DNA from: Flavobacteriaceae bacterium
GTDB taxonomy: Bacteria; Bacteroidota; Bacteroidia; Flavobacteriales; Flavobacteriaceae
Assembly: GCA_015488935.1 (NCBI GenBank)
Contig: WFMU01000287.1
Coordinates: forward strand, 1 to 5,463
Reading direction: 5' to 3'
DNA: 5,463 nt
Shown here: one piece after another, positions 1 to 5,463 of the stretch
Position numbering within the stretch: position 1 is the first letter of the stretch
Layout of the letters: each line of letters starts with the position of its first letter
Translations under genes and position numbers: made by a program
The notes under the pieces: model-generated
Told to the model about the DNA's origin: nothing
What the model saw: the letters and a program-made list of their open reading frames with translations, nothing else
Databases searched by the model: none

Positions 1-355
1 TTTTGAAATCTGGACAAACAATATTTTTAATTCGCAATAAATTATTTTTTGATTCTAAAGCATTAAAAAATTCCTCTTCTCCAAGACCTTTAATTTTAAC
101 TTTTTTTACATATTTTAATTCTAAAGAATCGAGTGTTGTTACGTTAAATAGCAAAGATTGCTTAACTCCAGTATCTAATAAAAAGGTTAATTTTTCGCCA
201 TTTAATGTAACCGGAATTAATATCAGATTATTAACTAGCTGAAATTTAATTTTCTCTTTTTTTAAGTTATGCGCTAAATCAAACGTATTTTGTGCATTAA
301 TAGACACTATTAAAAATAGTAAAGGTAATAATATACATATTATTTTTTTTGTCAC
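1..355 (-). CDS. Secreted retropepsin-like aspartic protease family protein, 3' end cut by window edge
   Basis: Only the first 118 residues are visible; the gene continues past the left edge. Residues 1-21 form a signal peptide: a short basic start (VTKK), a hydrophobic core, and a signal peptidase I-like end at SINA before Q22, so the product is probably exported to the periplasm or cell surface. Residues 39-60 read as the first beta strands of a pepsin/retropepsin fold and lead into LLDTGV, with D61-T62-G63 as the single catalytic Asp motif. A KGLG segment follows at 89-92. I recall flavobacterial proteins of this layout carrying a PDZ domain after the protease domain, but that part is outside the window. 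The start is GTG at 355: an in-frame TAG lies directly upstream (358-356), and no in-frame ATG occurs before the DTG motif. The start is 7 bases after the DUF779 stop, which suggests co-transcription. Its substrate is unknown. Confidence 0.85.
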   Translation of the reverse strand, partial: MTKKIICILLPLLFLIVSINAQNTFDLAHNLKKEKIKFQLVNNLILIPVTLNGEKLTFLLDTGVKQSLLFNVTTLDSLELKYVKKVKIKGLGEEEFFNALESKNNLLRIKNIVCPDFK

Positions 356-362
356 CTATCTT

Positions 363-722
363 TTAGGGATTTAAAGCTGCATTTTCTTCTTCTGTTAAAA
401 TTCTAGACTGAATAATAAATCGCAAACCCAAAGGTATTTCTAAAGAAAAACTAGAACCTCTTCCTTCTGTAATATCTACGGTTAAATGTGTATGTTTCCA
501 ATATTCAAACTGATCTTGATTCATATAATAATTTACACCAACCAATTGCCCAAGTAAAACATCGCTATCATCGAGGTACATATCTCCTTCTTCAAAAATC
601 ATTGGTGCAGAACCATCACAACATCCGCCACTTTGATGAAAAATCAAATCTCCATGCGCTTCTTTTAGTTTTTCAACTATTTCTTTTGCACGTTCTGTTA
701 TTGCTATACGTTCGTATTTCAT
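363..722 (-). CDS. DUF779 family protein, partner gene of the aldehyde dehydrogenase
   Basis: This 119-residue soluble protein has no signal peptide or membrane segment. It matches the DUF779 family as I know it: a short N-terminal helix (residues 8-23), then LIFHQSGGCCDGSAPM at 26-41, and a second conserved block KHTHLTVDITEGRGSSFSLE at 76-95. The length is normal for the family and the ATG start at 722 gives a complete N-terminus. C34, C35, D36, H77 and H79 are candidates for a metal or thiol site; this is inference from residue type and conservation. DUF779 genes commonly sit beside ExaC/AldB-type aldehyde dehydrogenases, as here, where the dehydrogenase ends 55 bases upstream on the same strand. 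The biochemical role is not established to my knowledge. No Shine-Dalgarno sequence is visible, and a hairpin ends about 11 bases before the ATG. Confidence 0.92.
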   Translation of the reverse strand: MKYERIAITERAKEIVEKLKEAHGDLIFHQSGGCCDGSAPMIFEEGDMYLDDSDVLLGQLVGVNYYMNQDQFEYWKHTHLTVDITEGRGSSFSLEIPLGLRFIIQSRILTEEENAALNP

Positions 723-733
723 GTTATTAATTT

Positions 734-767
734 AAAAAAGGACTAGTTGTAATAAACCAGTCCTTTT
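734..767 (-). terminator. Hairpin with T-run between aldehyde dehydrogenase and DUF779
   Basis: On the plus strand AAAAGGACT (736-744) pairs perfectly with AGTCCTTTT (759-767). Inside, GTT (746-748) pairs with AAC (755-757) after one A/C mismatch, leaving a 6-base loop. Read on the minus strand, the structure starts 10 bases after the aldehyde dehydrogenase stop and ends in six Ts (739-734), four of which can also pair with As in the stem. This fits a moderate Rho-independent terminator. It lies inside the presumed operon, so it would more likely reduce than abolish expression of the genes behind it. The plus-strand side is also followed by a T-rich tract (764-779), so the element could act in both directions. 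Confidence 0.7.
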
Positions 768-777
768 GTTTTTTATT

Positions 778-2277
778 TTAAAAGAATCCTAATTTATTTT
801 TATCGTAAGAAATCAACATATTTTTAGTTTGGCGATAGTGATTCATCATCATTAAATGTGTTTCTCTACCAAATCCAGATTTTTTATAGCCTCCAAATGG
901 TGCGTGTGCTGGATATGCATGATAGCAATTTACCCAAACCCTACCTGCTTTTATAGCTCGTGGAATTTGATATAATTGATGTGCGTCTCTAGTCCAAACA
1001 CCAGCTCCTAATCCGTAAAGTGTATCATTAGCAATAGCAATAGCATCTGCTTCATCTTTAAATTTAGTTACTGCTAGTACTGGTCCAAAAATTTCTTCTT
1101 GAAAAACACGCATCTTATTATGTCCTTCTAATATGGTTGGTTGTATGTAAAATCCATTTGCAAGATTGCCTTCTAATTTACAAGCCGCTCCACCAGTAAG
1201 TACTTTTGCACCTTCTTCTTTTCCAATATTTATATACGATAGTATTTTTTCGTATTGGTCGTTAGATGCTTGTGCTCCAACCATGGTATTTACATCGTAA
1301 GGATTATCTTGTATGATTGCTTTAGTTCTGGCAATTACACGTTCCATAAATGCATCGTAAATATCTTCTTGTACTAATAATCTGGATGGGCAAGTACATA
1401 CTTCTCCTTGATTAAATGCAAAAAGTACTGCTCCTTCTACGGCTTTATCTAAATAAGCATCATCTGCATCCATTACAGAATTAAAGAAAATATTTGGTGA
1501 TTTTCCTCCTAATTCCATTGTAACTGGATTTAAGTTTTTGGATGCGTATTGCATAATTAACTGTCCTGTGGTAGTTTCTCCTGTAAATGCTACTTTGTCA
1601 ACACCAGAATGAGAGGCTAGTGGTTTACCTGCTTCTGGACCAAATCCATGAATAATATTTAGAACACCTGGAGGAAAAACATCAGCAATTTTTTCCATTA
1701 ATAAGGTTGCTGTTGATGGTGTTTGCTCTGCTGGTTTAAGTATTACACAATTTCCTGCAGCCAATGCTGGTGGTAATTTCCACGATAGCATTAATAATGG
1801 AAAATTCCATGGTATTATTTGCGCTACAACACCTAATGGTTCTTTAATATTCATAGATAGTGTATTAACATCTAATTCGGTTGCTGTTCCTTCTTCTGCT
1901 CTAATCACTGCAGCAAAATAACGCCAATGATCTACAGATAAAGGGATATCGGCATTTATTGTTTCTCTAATAGGCTTTCCATTATCGCAAGTTTCTACCA
2001 AGGCAAATTCTTCTAAATTTGCTTCAATAATATCTGCCACTTTATTAAGCATGGCTGCTCGTTCTGCAGCAGAGGTATTTCCCCAAGCTTCTTTTGCTGC
2101 ATTTGCTGCTGCTACTGCATTTTCTACATCTTCTTTTTTAGAACGTGCATATTTTGCTATTAATGTATTGTCTATTGGCGAATTATTTTCGAAATACTCT
2201 CCTCCTACTGGATCTACAAATTTTCCATTAATAAAATTTCCGTAAGTTTCTTTAAATTTTGGTTTGGTATAGCTCAT
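778..2277 (-). CDS. NAD(P)-dependent aldehyde dehydrogenase, ExaC/AldB/AcoD subfamily
   Basis: This 499-residue cytoplasmic enzyme oxidises aldehydes to carboxylic acids. Subfamily members act on acetaldehyde in ethanol and acetoin breakdown, but the substrate here is inferred. The aldehyde dehydrogenase fold is complete: PWNFP at 156-160 (N158, oxyanion hole), cofactor-binding K181 in KPAEQTP, the Rossmann loop FTGETTTG at 231-238, general base E255 in MELGGKSPN, catalytic C294 in [11 protein letters not shown], and E395 in EEIFGPV. The CTCPSR form of the active site, MVGAQAS at 332-338 and the C-terminal LGFF ending are hallmarks of the ExaC/AldB group. Length is close to the family's roughly 500 residues, with no frameshift or lost catalytic residue. 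The ATG at 2277 gives the usual N-terminus. A DUF779 gene follows on the same strand beyond a hairpin. Neither an AraC-type nor a sigma-54-dependent regulator gene is visible nearby. Confidence 0.97.
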   Translation of the reverse strand: MSYTKPKFKETYGNFINGKFVDPVGGEYFENNSPIDNTLIAKYARSKKEDVENAVAAANAAKEAWGNTSAAERAAMLNKVADIIEANLEEFALVETCDNGKPIRETINADIPLSVDHWRYFAAVIRAEEGTATELDVNTLSMNIKEPLGVVAQIIPWNFPLLMLSWKLPPALAAGNCVILKPAEQTPSTATLLMEKIADVFPPGVLNIIHGFGPEAGKPLASHSGVDKVAFTGETTTGQLIMQYASKNLNPVTMELGGKSPNIFFNSVMDADDAYLDKAVEGAVLFAFNQGEVCTCPSRLLVQEDIYDAFMERVIARTKAIIQDNPYDVNTMVGAQASNDQYEKILSYINIGKEEGAKVLTGGAACKLEGNLANGFYIQPTILEGHNKMRVFQEEIFGPVLAVTKFKDEADAIAIANDTLYGLGAGVWTRDAHQLYQIPRAIKAGRVWVNCYHAYPAHAPFGGYKKSGFGRETHLMMMNHYRQTKNMLISYDKNKLGFF

Positions 2278-2501
2278 AAAAATAAGTTAATTTGTTAGTG
2301 CTTACTCTATTTTAGATTTTCTGCTTCCTCTATCATAATTACATTTTTCTTTTTACCTAGCTATTCAGTCTATAAATATAGTTATATTCTAATGTATTTA
2401 TTAAAATTTTAACACTTTTTAACTCAAAATATATTTAAAAAAAATAATGTTATTTATACGAATATTTTGCATTTTTGTAACTCAATTAATTCTGTTATAT
2501 T
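2278..2501. promoter_or_regulatory. Divergent intergenic spacer, presumed promoters for aldehyde dehydrogenase and aminotransferase
   Basis: This 224-base, very AT-rich gap separates two divergent genes, so promoters for both should lie here. I looked for the Bacteroidota sigma factor pattern (TTG at -33, TAnnTTTG at -7) on both strands and found only near matches: TATTTTG at 2463-2469 and CATTTTTG at 2470-2477 on the plus strand, neither with a good TTG upstream. Also visible are a perfect 12-base palindrome TTAAAATTTTAA (2401-2412), an inverted repeat CTATA-AA-TATAG (2370-2381), and two copies of TAACTCAA (2420-2427 and 2478-2485, 58 bases apart). No open reading frame of note or RNA gene was seen. 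The location is strong evidence for regulation; the individual motifs are weak. Confidence 0.5.
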
Positions 2502-3698
2502 ATGCCTAAAATTTCTAGTAAAGGTTTACAAATGCCACAATCACCAATTCGTAAATTAGTACCGTTTGCCGAAGATGCAAAAAAAAGAGGTGTACAGGTT
2601 TTTCATTTAAATATTGGTCAGCCAGATATTAAAACACCAGACATTGCCCTTAATGCTGTAAAAAATGTAAATTTAGAAGTATTGGCATACGCACGTTCTG
2701 AAGGTTCTGAAACCTATAGAAAAAAATTGGTATCGTACTACAAAAAGAATCAAATTAATATAACTGCTAACGATATTGTAGTTACAACAGGTGGCTCTGA
2801 AGCTTTACTTTTTACTATTGGTAGTATTACAGATTATGGTGATGAAATTATTATTCCCGAACCATTTTACGCAAATTATAATGGATTTTCAACAGCAAAT
2901 GGCGTAACGGTAAAACCAATAATATCTTCTATTGATACTGGTTTTGCTTTACCTAATATTACTGCTTTTGAAAAAGCCATAACGCCAAAAACTAAAGCAA
3001 TTATTATTTGTAATCCTGGTAATCCTACTGGTTATTTATACACTAAGGAAGAAATTCAAAAGTTAAAAGAAATTGTTTTAAAACACGATATTTTTTTAAT
3101 TGCAGATGAAGTGTATCGCGAGTTTGTTTACGATGGTTTAGAGCATTATTCTGTTATGCAAGAAAAGGCTTTATCGCAACATGCCATCTTAATCGATTCT
3201 GTTTCTAAACGATACAGTATGTGTGGTGCAAGAATTGGTTGTGTAGTATCTAAAAACAAAAATCTTATTGCTACGGTTCTCAAATATGCACAGGCACGAT
3301 TAAGCCCTCCAACTTATGCGCTTATTGCTAGTGAAGCTGCATTAGATACTCCACAAAGCTATTTTACCGATGTTATTGAAGAATATGAAGAGCGAAGAAA
3401 TACACTTATTCGTGAATTATTAAAAATTGATGGTGTAAAAGTACCCAAACCAAAAGGTGCTTTTTATTGTATTGCAGAATTACCAATTAAAGATTCGGAC
3501 CATTTTGCACAATGGATTTTAGAAGAGTTTAATGATAATAACCAAACTGTTATGGTTGCTCCCGCCAGTGGTTTTTATTCTACAAAAGGTTCTGGAAAAA
3601 ATCAAGTTAGAATTGCTTATGTACTTAAAAAAGAAGATTTAATACGTGCCGTAGCAATTCTTAAATCTGCTTTAGAAGTTTATACTTCTCAAATTTAA
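2502..3698 (+). CDS. PLP-dependent class I/II aminotransferase, aspartate aminotransferase-like
   Basis: This 398-residue cytoplasmic enzyme of fold type I transfers an amino group between an amino acid and a 2-oxo acid. All the key residues are visible: NIGQPD at 37-42, the cofactor phosphate loop TGGSEAL at 96-102, NPGNPTG at 171-177 with N174 next to the pyridine ring, DEVY at 202-205 (D202 and Y205), the Schiff-base lysine K236 in SVSKRYSMCGARIG, the phosphate-binding R244, and R370 in QVRIAYV, which should bind the substrate carboxylate. The length is normal. The N-terminal part (MPQSPIRKLVPFAEDAKKRG) differs from the common aspartate aminotransferase AspC/AspB start, so the amino donor cannot be named; aspartate, aromatic or branched substrates are all possible. 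The ATG at 2502 starts just before the expected N-terminal arm. A dehydrogenase gene follows after 56 bases on the same strand. Confidence 0.93.
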   Translation: MPKISSKGLQMPQSPIRKLVPFAEDAKKRGVQVFHLNIGQPDIKTPDIALNAVKNVNLEVLAYARSEGSETYRKKLVSYYKKNQINITANDIVVTTGGSEALLFTIGSITDYGDEIIIPEPFYANYNGFSTANGVTVKPIISSIDTGFALPNITAFEKAITPKTKAIIICNPGNPTGYLYTKEEIQKLKEIVLKHDIFLIADEVYREFVYDGLEHYSVMQEKALSQHAILIDSVSKRYSMCGARIGCVVSKNKNLIATVLKYAQARLSPPTYALIASEAALDTPQSYFTDVIEEYEERRNTLIRELLKIDGVKVPKPKGAFYCIAELPIKDSDHFAQWILEEFNDNNQTVMVAPASGFYSTKGSGKNQVRIAYVLKKEDLIRAVAILKSALEVYTSQI

Positions 3699-3754
3699 TA
3701 CGTCAAAATTTCACTCTCAAAACTTTGATTGTTGAAATACTAAGTAGTAAAAAA

Positions 3755-4549
3755 ATGAATTTTAAAAACAAAATAGTTTGGGTAACAGGTGCATCTTCTG
3801 GAATTGGGAAAGCCTTATCTATGGCACTAGTTAAACAAGGAGCAAAAGTTATTATTTCTGCAAGAAATATCGAAAAATTAGAAGCTATTAAAAGAGTATC
3901 TACAAATCCTAATAAAATAAAAATTTTAAAATTAGATTTAGATGATTACCTAAATTTAGATAAAATTGTAGGAAAAGCAATTCCGCTTTTTGGCGAAATA
4001 GACATTCTAATTAACAATGGTGGAATTAGTCAACGATCACTAGCAATAGACACTGGAATTGAGGTAGATACACGAATTTTTAAAACTAATTATTTTGGAA
4101 CGGTGGCACTAACTAAAGCTATATTGCCTTATTTTTCAGCTCGTAAAAAAGGTCATTTTGTTGTTGTAACAAGTGTTGTTGGTAAAATAGGAACTCCGCT
4201 ACGTTCTTCGTATGCAGCATCTAAACATGCACTACATGGTTTTTTTGACAGTTTGCGTGCAGAAGTATATAAAAATAATATTCAAGTAACCTTGGTATGT
4301 CCTGGATTTGTAAATACAAACATATCTATAAATGCACTTATCGGCGATGGTTCTAAACAGAATACACTAGATAAAGCTACTGCAAATGGACTTTCGCCAG
4401 ATTATTTTGCCAAACGTATGCTAAGAGCTATTGCAAAGAAAAAACAAGAGGTTGTTATTGGAGGAAAATTAGAAGTATTGGCAGTGTATATAAAACGTTT
4501 TTTTCCTAGAATTATCGCAAAAATGATTCGTAAAATAGAGGTAACTTAA
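3755..4549 (+). CDS. Short-chain dehydrogenase/reductase (SDR), classical type
   Basis: This 264-residue protein is a classical SDR, an NAD(P)-dependent oxidoreductase with a Rossmann fold. The dinucleotide loop TGASSGIG is at 11-18, a basic R37 after strand 2 favours NADP(H), and DLDD is at 61-64. The structural motif is NNGG (87-90) instead of the usual NNAG. The catalytic tetrad is intact: N112, S140, Y153 and K157 (YAASK). PGFVNT is at 183-188. The basic C-terminal stretch (IKRFFPRIIAKMIRKIEVT, 246-264) recalls DHRS7-like SDRs that act on lipids or steroids, but the substrate is unknown. I chose ATG 3755, which puts eight residues before the first strand. A TTG at 3725 in the same frame would add ten atypical residues. 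The gene may be co-transcribed with the aminotransferase ending at 3698, since no promoter is evident in the gap. Confidence 0.93.
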   Translation: MNFKNKIVWVTGASSGIGKALSMALVKQGAKVIISARNIEKLEAIKRVSTNPNKIKILKLDLDDYLNLDKIVGKAIPLFGEIDILINNGGISQRSLAIDTGIEVDTRIFKTNYFGTVALTKAILPYFSARKKGHFVVVTSVVGKIGTPLRSSYAASKHALHGFFDSLRAEVYKNNIQVTLVCPGFVNTNISINALIGDGSKQNTLDKATANGLSPDYFAKRMLRAIAKKKQEVVIGGKLEVLAVYIKRFFPRIIAKMIRKIEVT

Positions 4550-4644
4550 GTTTTATGTACGCATTTTAAACATGTATGGTTTGCTTTTAAAGTTTTAACC
4601 TTTGATGTAATACCAACTACAAACCAAAACAGGCTGTATAAATT

Positions 4645-4669
4645 AGTTACTTGTAACTTTACTTTTTTT
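4645..4669 (+). terminator. Possible weak terminator after the SDR gene
   Basis: AGTTA (4645-4649) and TAACT (4654-4658) can pair around a CTTG loop. Four bases later comes a run of seven Ts (4663-4669). The position, about 95 bases after the SDR stop and between two convergent genes, suits a terminator. The stem is short and AT-rich, and the T-run does not follow directly, so the call is tentative. The rest of the 172-base gap (4550-4721) holds no gene that I can support. Confidence 0.3.
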
Positions 4670-4721
4670 GTTTGCATTCGTGATGTGCTAGTTCTATTTC
4701 TCTTTTTGCTTTACAATTGGT

Positions 4722-5463
4722 TTAAATCAATCTATCAATAATTACGGAAGTATCTATTAACATTAAACTTAAAATACCTATTACCAATAAAAATTTTAGG
4801 ATATTATGCAACAGAATATAGTTGCTTTTTGTCTTTGCTTTCCACAATAACACAAAAAATAAAAATAAAATAACAATCGAAAAATAAAAGTAATATTTCA
4901 TGTTTCCGATTTCGTCATATCGCAATATAAAATAGATTGGACTTATGGTAAAAAGGATAAAAAAGGAAATGAGAATTTTAGTAAAACGCTCGTCATATTT
5001 TATTGGAATAGTCATGTAATTATGTACCATATCGCCTTTTATATTTTCCAAATCTTTTATTAATTCTCGTATCAGTAATATAAAAAAAAGGAATGTTGCA
5101 TGTATAAAAATAACTTCCGAAAAGTTTTTATAATATACAAAAATGGCAAAAAATGGCAGTAATGCTAAAACTGCTGCAGAAAATAATCCAGTTAATGGTT
5201 GTTTTTTTAATTTGTGTGAATAAAACCAAATAAGAAAAATATAGACGGCAAAAAATAAAGCTGCTCGCCATGACACTAAAAATCCGAATATAAATCCTAA
5301 AAAATTCAATAGAAAATAGATTTGTAGTTTTGTTTTCTGATTAATAAAACTATCTAATTCTGATTTTTGTGGTTTGTTAATAAGGTCTTTTTCTCTATCG
5401 TAAAAATTATTAATAATGTAACCTGCAGCAATTGTACAAGCTGTTGCCAATACAATAAAGTAC
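4722..5463 (-). CDS. UbiA-family prenyltransferase, geranylgeranylglycerol-phosphate geranylgeranyltransferase-like, 5' end cut by window edge
   Basis: The reading frame is open to the right edge (starting ..YFIVLATAC), so 246 C-terminal residues are visible and roughly 50 are likely missing. The TTG at 5450 is only an internal leucine codon. In visible numbering, the first Asp-rich motif is NNFYDREKD at 18-26 (the NDxxDxxxD type, binding Mg-pyrophosphate), YSHKLKKQPLTG is at 81-92, and the second Asp-rich motif is DLENIKGD at 137-144. About seven further hydrophobic segments lie near 48-64, 65-81, 93-111, 116-133, 162-180, 190-207 and 217-236, so this is an integral inner-membrane enzyme. 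UbiA proteins attach isoprenyl chains to an acceptor. The flavobacterial group with these motifs is usually annotated as digeranylgeranylglyceryl-phosphate synthase-like, and I recall it lying near mevalonate-pathway genes; those neighbours are not visible here. The acceptor is therefore inferred. The gene is convergent with the SDR gene. Confidence 0.88.
   Translation of the reverse strand, partial: YFIVLATACTIAAGYIINNFYDREKDLINKPQKSELDSFINQKTKLQIYFLLNFLGFIFGFLVSWRAALFFAVYIFLIWFYSHKLKKQPLTGLFSAAVLALLPFFAIFVYYKNFSEVIFIHATFLFFILLIRELIKDLENIKGDMVHNYMTIPIKYDERFTKILISFFILFTISPIYFILRYDEIGNMKYYFYFSIVILFLFFVLLWKAKTKSNYILLHNILKFLLVIGILSLMLIDTSVIIDRLI

Noticed and set aside
3..242. Plus-strand open frame of 79 codons
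   Set aside because: It lies antisense to the secreted protease gene, whose minus-strand frame shows a signal peptide and a DTG motif. The plus-strand translation has no recognisable domain.
488..730. Plus-strand open frame of 80 codons
   Set aside because: It is the antisense shadow of DUF779, whose conserved motifs are on the minus strand.
2051..2245. Plus-strand open frame of 64 codons
   Set aside because: It lies inside the aldehyde dehydrogenase on the opposite strand and is alanine- and serine-rich only because of the GCA/GCT-rich codons of that gene.
2278..2501. Confident promoter call of the TTG / TAnnTTTG type
   Set aside because: Only near matches to the -7 element were found on either strand, with no properly spaced TTG.
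3725..3754. TTG start extending the SDR by ten residues
   Set aside because: The extra residues do not belong to the SDR fold. The ATG at 3755, preceded by an A-rich stretch, places the Rossmann motif at the usual distance from the N-terminus.
4550..4721. Small plus-strand ORFs in the spacer after the SDR, for example from the ATGs at 4555 and 4575
   Set aside because: They stop after a few codons and have no conserved features.
5448..5450. TTG at 5450 as the start of the UbiA protein
   Set aside because: The frame stays open to the window edge with hydrophobic residues, and starting here would remove the first membrane segments that the family needs.
1..5463. CRISPR array, transposon ends, tRNA, rRNA, phage or defence genes
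   Set aside because: No direct repeat series, terminal inverted repeats, cloverleaf sequence or characteristic protein motif was seen on either strand.

Overview
The window is AT-rich throughout. It lacks clear Shine-Dalgarno sequences before its starts and carries gene families typical of marine or environmental Flavobacteriia (Bacteroidota): a retropepsin-like secreted protease, an ExaC/AldB-type aldehyde dehydrogenase with a DUF779 partner, and a GGGP-transferase-like UbiA protein. The assignment to Flavobacteriia rests on protein style and base composition, because the window holds no rRNA or other marker gene.

Layout. On the minus strand, reading right to left from 2277, come an aldehyde dehydrogenase (778-2277), a hairpin with a T-run (734-767), a DUF779 protein (363-722), and, only 7 bases further on, the N-terminal part of a secreted aspartic protease-like protein that runs off the left edge (1-355, GTG start). 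A 224-base AT-rich spacer (2278-2501) separates this group from a divergent plus-strand pair: a class I/II PLP aminotransferase (2502-3698) and a classical short-chain dehydrogenase (3755-4549). A 172-base spacer (4550-4721) follows, with a weak hairpin and T-run. The last gene, convergent on the minus strand, is a UbiA-family membrane prenyltransferase (4722-5463) whose N-terminus lies beyond the right edge.

How the genes fit together. The aldehyde dehydrogenase and DUF779 form a linkage seen in many bacteria and probably serve aldehyde (for example acetaldehyde) oxidation. The hairpin between them suggests that DUF779, and perhaps the protease gene behind it, is made at a lower level by read-through. 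The aminotransferase and dehydrogenase may be co-transcribed (56-base gap), but nothing in the sequence shows that they share a pathway. The UbiA gene belongs to a separate, isoprenoid-lipid context.

I see no mobile element, CRISPR array, tRNA, rRNA, phage or defence gene. The region reads as ordinary flavobacterial chromosome. The open questions concern DUF779, the expression of the DUF779-protease pair, and the lipid made by the UbiA enzyme. I found no convincing new system.
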